DNA from: Caldilineaceae bacterium
Lineage (GTDB): Bacteria > Chloroflexota > Anaerolineae > Caldilineales > Caldilineaceae
Length of the DNA stretch: 55,394 nucleotides
Direction: 5' to 3'
Assembly (NCBI GenBank): GCA_011523365.1
Contig: WTGY01000088.1
Location: forward strand, 1 to 55,394
Part shown: piece by piece, positions 43,469-52,964 of the stretch
How the letters are laid out: each line of letters starts with the position of its first letter
Numbering within the stretch: the stretch's first letter is position 1
Translations under genes and position numbers: made by a program
Notes under the pieces: generated by a model
Database searches by the model: none
Told to the model about the DNA's origin: nothing
Seen by the model: only the letters and a program-made list of their open reading frames with translations

Positions 43469-44599
43469 TCAGCGGCTTCGGCCCACGAATTGCAGGTAGC
43501 CGAGCTCGGCCAGACCGTGCCAGGCATGAATCGCATCGCGGAATGCCAGCCAATCTTTGAAGATGGAAGCAAAGTCTGCATCTGCGGCCGCAGTTTCTTC
43601 GAAAAGTTCGAAGGCGGTCTCCTCGGCGGCTTTCAGCAGATCATCGGGAAACGGACGCAGTTTGACGCCGCCGCCGTTGATCAGGCGACGGATTGCGACC
43701 GGGTTCCTGGCATCGTAGCGCGCCATCACCCTCACATTTACCTCATAGGCGGCAGTTTTGAGCGCTTCCCGATACTGCTCGGGGAGCTTTTTCCACTGGT
43801 CCAGGTTTACCTGGACCTCCACGGACGAGCCGGGATCCCACCAGCCGGGGTAATAGTAGTAGCTGGCGACGGTATGGAAGCCCATCCTCTCGTCTTCGTA
43901 GGGCCCGACCCACTCGGCTGCGTCGATCGCCCCGCTCTCAAGGGCCTGGAAGATCTCGCCGCCGGGCAACATCTGCACGGATACGCCCAGCCGCTCCAAC
44001 ACCTGGCCGGCGATGCCGGGGATGCGCATTCTCAGCCCTGCCAGATCGGAGACGGAGTTTATCTCTTTATTGAACCAGCCCCCCATCTGAACGCCGGAGT
44101 TGCCAACAGGGAACTGAATGATATTGAACCGTTCTGCATGGATTTCCTGAAGCTTTTCCAAGCCGCCGCCTTCGTACAGCCACGCGTTTTGCTGTCGGGC
44201 CGTCAGACCAAAGGGCAGGCCGTTGTTGAGGGCAATGACAAAGCCCCTGTCAGTGTAGTAGTGGGAGACGGTGTGACCGATAGGGACAGTTCCTTCTTCG
44301 ACGGCGTTCAGTACGCCCAGACCGGGAGCCAGTTCACCGGCTGCGCGGGGCCGGATCAGGAACTTGCCATCGGTCAAGGCTGCGACGCGGTTGGCAACCA
44401 ATTGCGCACCCCAGAAAATTGAGTCCAGATCGGCCGGCCAACTGGTAGCCATCTGCCATTCGATGACAGGCAGGCGGGTGTCTTCCGCCACAGCGTTCTC
44501 GATCTGAAGCGGGGGAATCAGGCCGGCATGTGCGCGGCCAGCAATGCTTAGTGCGGCCGAGCCCGCTGCGGCCAACCCAAGAAAGCTTCTCCTGTCCAT
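43469..44599 (-). CDS. dctP: TRAP transporter solute-binding protein, Tat-secreted (DctP-like, paralogue 1)
   Basis: The 376-residue protein begins at ATG 44599 after AAGGAG, with a twin-arginine signal (MDRRSFLGLAAAGSAALSIA) ending GRAHA, a signal-peptidase-I-type A-x-A site. The DctP family segments [40 protein letters not shown] and [11 protein letters not shown] are clear. The sequence is strikingly close to the next gene (44757), so the two arose by duplication. It binds an organic acid or sugar acid for the DctQM pair. Confidence 0.92.
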   Translation of the reverse strand: MDRRSFLGLAAAGSAALSIAGRAHAGLIPPLQIENAVAEDTRLPVIEWQMATSWPADLDSIFWGAQLVANRVAALTDGKFLIRPRAAGELAPGLGVLNAVEEGTVPIGHTVSHYYTDRGFVIALNNGLPFGLTARQQNAWLYEGGGLEKLQEIHAERFNIIQFPVGNSGVQMGGWFNKEINSVSDLAGLRMRIPGIAGQVLERLGVSVQMLPGGEIFQALESGAIDAAEWVGPYEDERMGFHTVASYYYYPGWWDPGSSVEVQVNLDQWKKLPEQYREALKTAAYEVNVRVMARYDARNPVAIRRLINGGGVKLRPFPDDLLKAAEETAFELFEETAAADADFASIFKDWLAFRDAIHAWHGLAELGYLQFVGRSR

Positions 44600-44756
44600 T
44601 GCAGGATTCTCCTTCCCCTGCGCAATAGCAGGAAAATACATATGAGCAACTGCAATCAGTTGTTCAGTTGATCGAAACGGGAGAGCGCTTTGCGACGCCC
44701 TCCCGCTTTCTACATCACTATCTCATTGTACAACATGCGCGGCGCGCTTGGGCAGA

Positions 44757-45896
44757 TTACCGGCTTCGGCCCACGTATTGCAGGTAGCCGCGCTCGGCCA
44801 GACCGTGCCAAGCCTGAATCGCGCTGCGGAAGGTGGACCATTCCTTGAGGATCGATGCGAAGTCGGCGTCATTGGCGGCGGTCTCGTCGAACAGCTCGAA
44901 TGCGGACTCTTCGGCGGCCTGCAAAACATCGTCCGGGAAGGGCAGCATCGTGATGTCGGCGTCCTGGATCAGGCGGCTAAGAGCGGCAGGATTCTTGGCG
45001 TCGTAGCGCGCCATCATGGTGGCGTTGGCGGCGTAGGCGGCAGTCTTGAGGACTTCCTGATATTGCTCGGGAAGCTTGTTCCATTCGTCCAGATTTATCT
45101 GGATTTCCAGGGACGGGCCCGGCTCCCACCAGCCCGGGAAGTAGTAGAAGCTGGCGGCTTTATGGAAGCTCAGTTTTTCGTCATCGTAGGGGCCGACCCA
45201 CTCTGCGGCGTCGATGGCGCCGGTCTGCAGGGCCTGGAAGATCTCGCCGCCGGGCAGCACCTGCACGGTAACACCCAAGCGGTCCATGACGCGGCCGCCG
45301 AGGCCGGGGATGCGCATCTTGAGGCCTTCCATGTCGGCGACTGAGTTGATCTCCTTGTTGAACCAGCCGCCCATCTGCACACCGGTGTTACCTGCCGGGA
45401 ACTGAATCGTGTTGAATTTTTCGGCGTAGACCGTTTGCAGCATTTCCAGGCCGCCGCCTTCATAGAGCCAGGCGTCCTGCTGGCGGGAGGTGAGGCCGAA
45501 CGGCAGGGCTGTGCCAAAGGCGGTGATGGGGCTCTTGCCGATGTAGTAGTAGGAGGCTGTATGGCCGATGGGCACAGCGCCTTCTTCTACGACGTTCAGC
45601 ACTTCCAGACCGGGGGCGAGCTCACCGGCGGCGCGGGCCTCAATTTTGAATTTGCCCTGCGTCATGGAGGCGACGCGCTGGGCAACCGTCTCGGCGCCAC
45701 CAAAGATTGTATCAAGGGCGGGTGGCCAACTGGTGGCCATCTGCCATTCGATTTCGGGCAGGCTTGCGTCCTCTGAGACGGCGCCTTCGAGCTGGCCCGG
45801 AGTCATTACGCCGGCCTGTTCGCAGCCGGCTACGGTGAGGGCTGCGGCGCCTACGGCGCCTGTTGCAGCTACTTTCAGGAATCTTCGTCGATCCAT
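44757..45896 (-). CDS. dctP: TRAP transporter solute-binding lipoprotein (DctP-like, paralogue 2)
   Basis: The 380-residue paralogue of the preceding gene begins at ATG 45896 after AAGGAG. The Tat signal [20 protein letters not shown] runs into TVAGC, a lipobox, so this copy should be lipid-anchored while paralogue 1 is released. Binding-region motifs ([40 protein letters not shown]) are conserved. It is first in order of transcription and separated from paralogue 1 by about 150 bp. Confidence 0.92.
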   Translation of the reverse strand: MDRRRFLKVAATGAVGAAALTVAGCEQAGVMTPGQLEGAVSEDASLPEIEWQMATSWPPALDTIFGGAETVAQRVASMTQGKFKIEARAAGELAPGLEVLNVVEEGAVPIGHTASYYYIGKSPITAFGTALPFGLTSRQQDAWLYEGGGLEMLQTVYAEKFNTIQFPAGNTGVQMGGWFNKEINSVADMEGLKMRIPGLGGRVMDRLGVTVQVLPGGEIFQALQTGAIDAAEWVGPYDDEKLSFHKAASFYYFPGWWEPGPSLEIQINLDEWNKLPEQYQEVLKTAAYAANATMMARYDAKNPAALSRLIQDADITMLPFPDDVLQAAEESAFELFDETAANDADFASILKEWSTFRSAIQAWHGLAERGYLQYVGRSR

Positions 45897-46138
45897 TTCA
45901 TTTTCTCCTTCCACTTGGACCTGTATGAAATATGGTATGCGAGCAGTGCAGCGTAATTGTACTCAGAGGGGGAAATTCTGACAAGAGTTGACAGCAGGAG
46001 GCGGACAGGAGGCGGACAGTTGGGCCGAAGAAGGGCCGGAGGCGGGCGCTACTTTTGCGTGATATCTGAGTCGAACTTTGGGCCAGTTTGCCGAAAAGAA
46101 TCTGAGTCGCGGCGGTCAGCGCAAGTCACATGGGGGGT

Positions 46139-46954
46139 TCATTCTCGGGAATTCCAGTCCTGACCGTCCAGATGGGCTCCGAAGGACATGTAGGCGACGG
46201 TGCCGCCGTCGACGTAGATGGTCTGGCCGGTTACAAAGTCAGCGGCGTCGGAGGCGAGAAAGGCGGCGACATGGCCGATATCGGCGGGCGCGCCCAGACG
46301 CCCCCAGGGCACTGTGGCTTCGAAAATGGCGGGGTTGTAGTCGGGAATGTCTGCGAAGTAGCGGGGCACTTCGATGAGACCGGGTGCAATGGCGTTGACG
46401 CGTACCTCTTGGGGGGCCAACTCGACAGCTAGATGACGGGTGAGGGCGGTGACTGCCCCTTTGGTGGCGGCGTAAACGGAGTAGTCGGGGACGCCGGAGT
46501 GAGAATGCACGGAAGCAAGGTTGACCACCGAACCGCCGCCTGCTTCCTGCATATAAGGCAGGGCGCGTTGGACGCAGAAGATTTGGCTACGGACATTTAT
46601 GGCGAACAGTTTTTCGAAGTGGTCGAGTGTGACATCGGCGATCAAGCGAGTCTCGGTCAGGCCTGCGTTGTTGACGAGCACGTTGAGGCCGCCGAGATGG
46701 TCGGCGGCGGCCTCTACGACTTGGGCACATATTTCGGCGGACTGGGTGAAGTCGCCTTGCACGGCCGCGGCGGTTCCTCCGGCGGCACGGATCTGGGTAA
46801 CGGCGGCGGCTGCACCCTCGTCGCTGTAGGGGTAGTGGCAGACGACGGCTGCGCCGCGGCGGGCCAGTTCGAGTGCGATGCCCTGGCCGATGCCGCCGTG
46901 ATCGACGCCGGTAACGAGTGCTTTCTTGCCGGCCAGAGAATCCTTGTCGCTCAT
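46139..46954 (-). CDS. Short-chain dehydrogenase/reductase
   Basis: The classical SDR of about 272 residues begins at ATG 46954 (MSDKDSLAGKKALVTG). It has the cofactor motif TGVDHGGIGQGIA, NNAG, a catalytic Ser (NLASVHS) and YSVYAATK as YxxxK. VRVNAIAPGLIEVP and the C-terminal GQTIYVDGG are typical of sugar/polyol or 3-oxoacyl reductases. The frame upstream to 47020 lacks similarity. It forms a minus-strand run with an isomerase-like protein 85 bp upstream. Substrate not deducible. Confidence 0.9.
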   Translation of the reverse strand: MSDKDSLAGKKALVTGVDHGGIGQGIALELARRGAAVVCHYPYSDEGAAAAVTQIRAAGGTAAAVQGDFTQSAEICAQVVEAAADHLGGLNVLVNNAGLTETRLIADVTLDHFEKLFAINVRSQIFCVQRALPYMQEAGGGSVVNLASVHSHSGVPDYSVYAATKGAVTALTRHLAVELAPQEVRVNAIAPGLIEVPRYFADIPDYNPAIFEATVPWGRLGAPADIGHVAAFLASDAADFVTGQTIYVDGGTVAYMSFGAHLDGQDWNSRE

Positions 46955-47039
46955 TTCACTGCTCTCTGATGTGTGCTGAGGTCCGGGAGGAGAGACTCGG
47001 AAGAGGCCTTCACGCCTCACCTAACTTTCAGAAACATGT

Positions 47040-47864
47040 CTATGGTTTACTCGCCCGTTGCTTGAGATAGGCAAGGCTGTGCCGGATGCCGCCCACCGGA
47101 TCGCCGGCGCCGCGGAATTCGAAGATGTAGTAGACGGGTTGGGGCAGCTGATCGAGCGCGTTGAGGATTTCGGCAAGAGGCAGGACGCCTGCGCCGAGGG
47201 GAGCCGGGGGGTCAGCGGGATTGGCGGTCTTGTCCTTCAGGTGGGCGGCGACGATCTTGTCTGAGAGGGCATCGATTGCTTCGACGACGTCCTGGCCGTG
47301 GTTGGGGTAGTTTCCCATGTCGAGATTGGTGCGGAGGGCGGGGGAGTCCAGGCGGGAGAGGGCTCCTTGTACCTCGGCCAGGGTGCCGCCGGGGGTGCGG
47401 GCGTAGTTTTCGAGGGCGATCGTGGTGTTATGGGCGGCGGCGTAGTCGACGACTTGCCGGGCGCGGGCCCAGCCTGCCTGATCGTCGGGGGGTGGCGTGG
47501 GGCCGGGGAAGAAGCGGACGATCGGCGCGCCGAGCGCGGCGGCGGAGTCGATGTCCTGGCGGAGCTGAAGAGCGGACTCGGCGTTGCCGAAGAGAGTGGC
47601 CTGCGTGGCGTATGTAACCAGCAGACCGGCGCCGGCGATGCGGCGTGCTGCTTCGGTCAGTTCAGCATCGAGCCGGGGCCATGTCTCCCGGCGCAGTTCC
47701 AGGCCGTCGGCGCCGGTCTGGCGGGCGATATCGATCAGATCCCAGACGGTACTTTCGCCGCTTTTGAACTCGTCCTCCAGCTGCATGGCGGAGATCAGAA
47801 TCGGTCGGTGGGCTGGCGCGGATGCGCCCGTGCCAGGTGTGGGATGTGCTGATTGGCTGGTCAA
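47040..47864 (-). CDS. Sugar phosphate isomerase/epimerase-like TIM-barrel protein
   Basis: The 274-residue protein of the xylose-isomerase-like/AP-endonuclease-2 family (PF01261) has DGLELRRETWPRLDAEL, TIALENYARTPGG (metal Glu), RTNLDMGNYPNHGQD (Asp/His ligands), AAHLKDK and YYIFEFRG (C-terminal Glu). It starts with TTG 47864 behind a GAGG ribosome binding site. It probably isomerises or epimerises a keto-sugar or sugar acid, consistent with the neighbouring SDR and glycerate kinase. Confidence 0.85.
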   Translation of the reverse strand: MTSQSAHPTPGTGASAPAHRPILISAMQLEDEFKSGESTVWDLIDIARQTGADGLELRRETWPRLDAELTEAARRIAGAGLLVTYATQATLFGNAESALQLRQDIDSAAALGAPIVRFFPGPTPPPDDQAGWARARQVVDYAAAHNTTIALENYARTPGGTLAEVQGALSRLDSPALRTNLDMGNYPNHGQDVVEAIDALSDKIVAAHLKDKTANPADPPAPLGAGVLPLAEILNALDQLPQPVYYIFEFRGAGDPVGGIRHSLAYLKQRASKP

Positions 47865-48038
47865 GTTCGCCTCACTCGGAAAAGCTCAGGTCAAGAGGGG
47901 AATGAAGCCCTGCGGCCGCAGAGGCCGAGAGCGGGAGAGCATGCCACGCGCCGGCTCACTGTGGGGGTTCCTGATTGGGTAGTTTCCCGGTCAGGTGTTC
48001 CCCCGACGAAAGGCCGGCGCGGGGCCTGCTTAGTGATT

Positions 48039-48398
48039 TCAGCCTGTGGTTGTCCACTCCGGTTCCGGCTGAATTGTCGTTTCCGGGGGTGGGCCGGGGT
48101 CGGGGCGGCCACTGCCTTCGAGGCGGCTGATGAGTTGGACGGTCATATCGCCTTCGACGAGGCACTGGCAGGACAGGCGCACACCGGAAAGACCCTTTTC
48201 GGCCAGCTTCTCTTTTTCGGCGACGGTCATTTTTGCAGGTTCGCCACCGACAAAGGCGACGCGGCAGGTGGTGCACTTGCAGTTGCCACCGCAGGCATGC
48301 AGTTGGTCGACGGCTGCGTCCTCAACCAGAGCAAGGACCAGACGTTTGCCAGCTTGTACATCGAATGTGCCAACATTTTCTACTGTCAACTTAGGCAT
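48039..48398 (-). CDS. [2Fe-2S] ferredoxin
   Basis: The 119-residue protein begins at ATG 48398, nine bases after CAGGAG. The cluster ligands are Cys36, Cys42, Cys45 (in HACGGNCKCTTC) and Cys77 (RLSCQC), the adrenodoxin/plant-type spacing C-x5-C-x2-C. An additional Cys40 lies within the loop. The last 30 residues are a Pro-rich tail. It is an electron carrier; its redox partner is not evident, though oxidoreductases in this window are candidates. Confidence 0.88.
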   Translation of the reverse strand: MPKLTVENVGTFDVQAGKRLVLALVEDAAVDQLHACGGNCKCTTCRVAFVGGEPAKMTVAEKEKLAEKGLSGVRLSCQCLVEGDMTVQLISRLEGSGRPDPGPPPETTIQPEPEWTTTG

Positions 48399-48479
48399 GA
48401 AATTCAACTCCTGTGCGTGTAAAGGATCGGAACGGATTCCCGAAGTTATTTGCGCAGCGCAAATTGTTTCTGCATTTTC

Positions 48480-49925
48480 TCACATTTCCTGGACAAATAC
48501 GAAGAGAAGATCATTGACGTTGGTTTGGGTCGGGCCGGTCAGAAGCAGGTCATTGGCGGCGCGCAGGTAGGGATAGGCGTCGTGGCGGCGAAGGTGGTCG
48601 GCGGCGGAGAGGCCGGCGCCCTCGCCTCTGTGGACGGTGCCGTTGTCGGCCAGACCGCCGGCGCTGTCGGTGGGTCCATCGGTGCCGTCGGTGGCGAGAG
48701 AGACGACGGTGATGCCCGGCAGATGCTGGAGGGCAAGGGAGGCGGCGAGGGCGAGCTCCTGGTTGCGGCCGCCCTGACCGGGATCGTCACCGAGGCTGAC
48801 GGTGGTCTCGCCGCCGAGGATCAGGCAGGCGGGCGCGGGAACGGGCAGACCGCTGTCCTGCACTTCACGGCCGAGGCCGACGAGCACTTTGGCGACTTCG
48901 GCGGCCTCGCCTTCGACGTAGGTCGAGAGCAGGATCGTGTTGTAGCCGAGTTCGGTTGCCTTTGCGAGGGCGGCGCTGGCGGCGGTGCGGTTGTCGGCGA
49001 CGACGAGTGTTTTGCTGGCGGCGAAGACCGGGTCGTGCGGTTTGGGCGTGTCGGGGATGTCGCCGGCCAACCCGGCCTGCAGGCGTTTGAGGATGACCTC
49101 TGGCAAGGCTGCAGTCAGGCCGTGTTTTTCGACGATGGCCCAAGCGTCGGCCCAGGTGCTTACGTCGGGGACGGTGGGGCCGCTGGCTATGACGTCGAGG
49201 GGGCTGCCGATGACGTCGCTGAGGGCTAAGGTCAGGAGCGCGGCGGGTGCGGCGGAGCGGGCGAGCTGGCCGCCTTTGACGGCGCTGGTGTGTTTGCGGA
49301 GGCAGTTCATCTCGTTGATGGTTGCGCCGCAGGCGAGGAGGGCGTCGGTCATGGCCTGCATGTCGGACAGGGAGAGGGCTGGATAGGTCTGGCCGGAGTT
49401 CCCGGTGATCTCAAGTGCCGGGGCAACTAGCAGGGCGGAGCCGCCGCCGGAGAGCAGGGCGATCACCAGGTCGTCTGGGCCGGCCTGCTCGACGAGGGCA
49501 AGCATCTCTTGGCCGGCAAGGACGCCGGCTTCGTCGGGAAGGGGATGACCGGCCTCGACGACGCGAACGGTGGACTGCGTTGTTGAGGAAGGGTCGGCGG
49601 GCTGGGCGTGATCGTACTTGGTTACTGCCAGGCCGCCGCTGATGCGGTCCTGGAGAACGGCTTCGACGGCGCTGCACATGGGTGCGGCGGCCTTGCCGGC
49701 GGCGACGACGAAGATGCGGCGGTAGCGGCGCAGGTCGTATGTCAGTTCGGCCGCGGGGTCAGGGGAAGCGGGGTCGGCGACGGTCAGGGATTCGTCCTGG
49801 CGTTGGAGGACGTTTTGGATGGCGGCGAAGGGGTCGACTGCATCGAGGGCAGCGTCGAGGACGGCCAGGATGGGGCGGCGTGCGGCCGGGTCGGGGGTGA
49901 GGACGGAGGTGTCGAAGCGGGTCAT
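48480..49925 (-). CDS. Glycerate kinase (DUF4147/MOFRL family)
   Basis: The 481-residue protein has an N-terminal DUF4147 domain (VVAAGKAAAPM, VIALLSGGGSALL, NCLRKHTSAVKGGQLA) and a C-terminal MOFRL domain (CLILGGETTVSLGDD, GRNQELALAASLAL, TDGTDGPTDSAGG). Together they define the glycerate 2-kinase GckA/TtuD class. It phosphorylates D-glycerate to 2-phosphoglycerate, draining sugar-acid or glyoxylate pathways into glycolysis. Its ATG overlaps the stop of the upstream RloB gene by 4 bp (ATGA, 49922-49925), so its translation is coupled to a defence-type gene. Confidence 0.92.
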   Translation of the reverse strand: MTRFDTSVLTPDPAARRPILAVLDAALDAVDPFAAIQNVLQRQDESLTVADPASPDPAAELTYDLRRYRRIFVVAAGKAAAPMCSAVEAVLQDRISGGLAVTKYDHAQPADPSSTTQSTVRVVEAGHPLPDEAGVLAGQEMLALVEQAGPDDLVIALLSGGGSALLVAPALEITGNSGQTYPALSLSDMQAMTDALLACGATINEMNCLRKHTSAVKGGQLARSAAPAALLTLALSDVIGSPLDVIASGPTVPDVSTWADAWAIVEKHGLTAALPEVILKRLQAGLAGDIPDTPKPHDPVFAASKTLVVADNRTAASAALAKATELGYNTILLSTYVEGEAAEVAKVLVGLGREVQDSGLPVPAPACLILGGETTVSLGDDPGQGGRNQELALAASLALQHLPGITVVSLATDGTDGPTDSAGGLADNGTVHRGEGAGLSAADHLRRHDAYPYLRAANDLLLTGPTQTNVNDLLFVFVQEM

Positions 49926-50563
49926 GCTCTTTTCGCCCTCGTTTCTGGCAAAAATCTGTTTAACTCCCGGACGAGCAGATGAACGGTCGTTGATGGATCG
50001 TCAGTCCCCGGGTTGGGAGGAGAATATCGCCTGAGTAGTCTTTCGGCATTGTCTAGAGCTGTGGCTTGCCGCCAGAACAATTGGTCGTACATGTGAGGAT
50101 CGTTCTTTTCATACGGTCTGGGCAGCGATTCACTCAACTTGGAAAAGTAATCCTCTCTGCGCATGGGCGTATTGTAGAAGTGAAAGTGGAGAAGGTACCA
50201 CAGTTCGAATGCCTGATTGGAATAAGCAACTCGCACTCCCTGACTCACAGCCCTCTGCACAGCACCATTGAAGTCACTAACACTGCAATCATCCCGATCG
50301 AACACACACCATATTTGATCGTATTCGCCTTGTCTTCCGAGTTCCAATGCTTCTTCTACCAGTTGCCGGGGACTGACTCCAAGACCTTTGGCCTCTACTA
50401 CCAGGTTTGGACCTCGAAAACAACGCAGATAATTCGGTTCAGTTTGCTTGCCTTCACACACGATGAGGAATTTCTGGAGCGTTTCCTGTCTGTCTGAGCG
50501 TCGTAGTCTATATTTGCGTATACCTCTTTTGGGTTGGCCCCGCCGCATTCCTCGGTAGGCCAT
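49922..50563 (-). CDS. rloB: RloB-family protein (AbiLii-like)
   Basis: The 213-residue protein has the RloB (PF13707) pattern FLIVCEGKQTEPNYLRCFRG, VFDRDD and SNQAFELWYLLHF, with acidic residues arranged as in Toprim-like nucleases. RloB proteins pair with RloA ATPases and correspond to the second component of AbiL abortive-infection systems. The start ATG overlaps the RloA stop (TAATG, 50561-50565). The N-terminus is very basic, suggesting nucleic-acid binding. Confidence 0.88.
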   Translation of the reverse strand: MAYRGMRRGQPKRGIRKYRLRRSDRQETLQKFLIVCEGKQTEPNYLRCFRGPNLVVEAKGLGVSPRQLVEEALELGRQGEYDQIWCVFDRDDCSVSDFNGAVQRAVSQGVRVAYSNQAFELWYLLHFHFYNTPMRREDYFSKLSESLPRPYEKNDPHMYDQLFWRQATALDNAERLLRRYSPPNPGTDDPSTTVHLLVRELNRFLPETRAKRA

Positions 50564-51900
50564 TAGTCTTTCTCCAAGAACGTTTGGCGAACATCTCCAA
50601 GAAATGGAATCGCCCCATAACGTCCTTGGATGTAGTCTTTTTCGAAAGGTGCATCGTCATCTATCTTGAACTCAACCAGCGAGTAAAGATGAGATGCCCC
50701 TTGACGGTCTTTCTCTGTAAACCAAATCTGGTCGCGGCGAAGTAACCTATGATCCAATAGATTGGTGTCCTGCGTTGCGAAAATAAGTTGAGCGCGGTTT
50801 GAATTGATCTTGGAATCGTTGAAAAGCTTAACGATTTCCTGCGTAAGCAAGGGATGCATACTGGCGTCCAACTCATCTATGATTAGTATATTTCCATTCT
50901 TCCAACACTGAAGAAGGGTACCAGCAAGTGAAAAGAGCTTCTCGGTTCCTTGTGACTCATTTCTGTCCAAGTCAAAGATCTCGGAACCAATGGGCTGTCC
51001 ATCGTCGCCCACCTTCCGATGGACAGTTTTGACCTTTGTATGTCCTACATTCTCGAATAGGTTTCTTACGGCGCCTACAGCTGTTTGAAGTTCTGCAGGA
51101 TAGTGATCAGGAAGAGTGACAACGGGGAGGTCTACCTTTTCAATTTGAACTGCTTCAATTCCCAAGTCCAAGTGAGCAATCAACGATTCTATGGCTCTCA
51201 AATAATGCGCGTCGCTAACCAATTGTTCCGTGGACAGCCGCATAAGCAGTTTCACGCTCGCCCAATGGGAGGCAATTTCCATTGAGCCAAACCAGTCAGA
51301 AACTCTAAGTGCAATTTTCCCATTGAACTGGGCGACCACGGTAAGAAAGAGTGCATTAGGGCGAGTTTTTTCCAACAGTAGGCGTCCCTCCTCCTCGAAG
51401 AGTTCATGTAGAGTGATGGAGGCACTTTCTCGCTCGAAAAGTATAACTTCGTCGTCATCACTCCGGAACTCGCTTCCCAGCTCTATCTGAGGCATTATGT
51501 GCAGCCATTCAGAGACAACCAGTTCCTCCGTAACTTCGAAGCCATAGCGGTAGTGGTCTTGGCCAACGATGAATACAACCTCAAAAAAGCTTGGGGCAGA
51601 TTCCGTTTTGGTACTGAGCCGAAAAGGTTCAACTCCGATTCCCCCCGTCCCCTCTGTGCTTTCGTGAGATCCTCTCACAAAACGTTGCATAAAGTCGAAA
51701 GCGGCAATGAGGTTGCTCTTGCCACTAGCGTTGGCACCGTAGATAGCAGCACTCTTCAAGAGACTGATGTCGCCTGGCGCGGCGAATTGATTCCTATCGT
51801 CGGATTTGCCATCTTGCTCCTGCAGTGGGTTGGCTACCATGCTGAATGTGACTTCGTCACGAAAGGAGCGGTAGTTTGCGACGCTGAATTCGATGAGCAT
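50563..51900 (-). CDS. rloA: RloA-like AAA ATPase (AbiLi-like)
   Basis: The 445-residue SMC/OLD-type ATPase has an N-terminal MLIEFSVANYRSFRD, Walker A GANASGKS (55-62), a Q-loop region, an ABC-like signature near ESQGTEKLFSLAG, Walker B ILIIDELDASMHP, and a final FATQDTNLLD switch region. No Toprim domain is fused; the adjacent RloB would supply the effector. The pair fits an AbiL-like anti-phage module. The base composition of this stretch looks more AT-rich than its neighbours, hinting at transfer. Confidence 0.9.
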   Translation of the reverse strand: MLIEFSVANYRSFRDEVTFSMVANPLQEQDGKSDDRNQFAAPGDISLLKSAAIYGANASGKSNLIAAFDFMQRFVRGSHESTEGTGGIGVEPFRLSTKTESAPSFFEVVFIVGQDHYRYGFEVTEELVVSEWLHIMPQIELGSEFRSDDDEVILFERESASITLHELFEEEGRLLLEKTRPNALFLTVVAQFNGKIALRVSDWFGSMEIASHWASVKLLMRLSTEQLVSDAHYLRAIESLIAHLDLGIEAVQIEKVDLPVVTLPDHYPAELQTAVGAVRNLFENVGHTKVKTVHRKVGDDGQPIGSEIFDLDRNESQGTEKLFSLAGTLLQCWKNGNILIIDELDASMHPLLTQEIVKLFNDSKINSNRAQLIFATQDTNLLDHRLLRRDQIWFTEKDRQGASHLYSLVEFKIDDDAPFEKDYIQGRYGAIPFLGDVRQTFLEKD

Positions 51901-51996
51901 GACTCACTTCCGATCGTAAGGCAAGGATATCCGTAAGGGAATCACAGATTCCACTATTCTATCTTTACATTTTCCTGCCCCGAAAACACAAGAAAA

Positions 51997-52014
51997 GGGG
52001 AGTTAAATTTCCCC
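51997..52014. terminator. Short hairpin, possible terminator
   Basis: GGGGA (51997-52001) and TCCCC (52010-52014) form a small stem flanked by A-rich sequence on the left and TATTTT on the right. It lies just past the stop of the minus-strand propeller gene (52023), where its minus-strand copy is followed by TTTTCT, a credible terminator for that gene. Confidence 0.5.
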
Positions 52015-52022
52015 CTATTTTC

Positions 52023-52883
52023 TCAAAGGCGGCGGAATTTTTGGAGGCCGTCGTCGACCTGGACCTGGCCTACGTAGAGGTCGCCGTGGGAGTCGGCCCA
52101 GATGCCGTGGGGGCAGGCTGCGAACTCGCCGGGTTTGTCGCTGGGCTGGGCGCCGCCCCAGTGGCTGAGGAGCTCGCCGTCGAGGGTCCAGACGCTGACA
52201 CGCTGCTCGAGCTCGGCGACGTAGACGACTTCGCCATTGGGGTCGAAGTAGATGGTATCGGGTTTGAGGAGGCCGGTGCGCTCTTCGAGGAAGTTGCCGT
52301 CGGTGTCGAAGAGCTGGATGCGGTCGTTGGTGCGGTCGCAGACCCAGACGCGGTCGTCCTTGTCCAGGCGGACGCAGTGGGAGAGTGTGAACTGGCTGGG
52401 GCCTTCTCCCCAGTCGCCCCAGGAGAGGATGTGCTGGCCGGCGGCGGAGTATTTGTGGACGCGGGCGTTGTCGTAGCCGTCGGAGATGAAGAGGTCGCCG
52501 TTGGAGGCGACGGCGAGATCGGTGGGGAGGCGGAAGGGTTCGCCGGGGGCGCCTTCCTGGCCGGGCGTGCCGACGGTCATGACGAGCTCGCCCTGGGCGT
52601 TGAACTTAAAGATGCAGTGGGTCTCGCGTTCGGTGCACCAGACGTTGTCTTCGTCGTCGATGAAGATGCCGTGGGCGTCCTCGATGACGTCTTCGCCCCA
52701 GGAGGCGAGGAAGTTGCCGTCGCGGTCAAAGACGACGAGGGGATGCTCGCTGCGGGAGTAGACGAAGACGCGGTCCTGAGAATCGCAGGCGACCGCGGCC
52801 ACCCAGCCGAACTGCCACCCTGCGGGCAGTTTGGCCCAGTTTTCGATTACTTCGTACTGATAGGCGCCGGTTCCGAACGGCAT
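52023..52883 (-). CDS. NHL-repeat six-bladed propeller protein
   Basis: The 286-residue protein is made of about six repeats with the NHL style (FRLPTDLAVASNGDLFISDG, VRLDKDDRVWVCDRTNDRIQ, GEFAACPHGIWADSHGDLYV). A GGNF-like turn (DGNFLASWG, DGNFLEERTG) recurs. AAAGGAG seven bases before ATG 52883 fixes the start. There is no signal peptide. Related proteins include peptidyl-alpha-hydroxyglycine lyase and lactonase-like enzymes; no specific activity is deducible. Confidence 0.85.
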   Translation of the reverse strand: MPFGTGAYQYEVIENWAKLPAGWQFGWVAAVACDSQDRVFVYSRSEHPLVVFDRDGNFLASWGEDVIEDAHGIFIDDEDNVWCTERETHCIFKFNAQGELVMTVGTPGQEGAPGEPFRLPTDLAVASNGDLFISDGYDNARVHKYSAAGQHILSWGDWGEGPSQFTLSHCVRLDKDDRVWVCDRTNDRIQLFDTDGNFLEERTGLLKPDTIYFDPNGEVVYVAELEQRVSVWTLDGELLSHWGGAQPSDKPGEFAACPHGIWADSHGDLYVGQVQVDDGLQKFRRL

Positions 52884-52964
52884 GGCAATCTCCTTTGCCT
52901 GGTTGAGACCCGCTGCGTGTGCGGCGGGGATATGGAGTACACCTTTATTCTATCCGCAAAGTTA

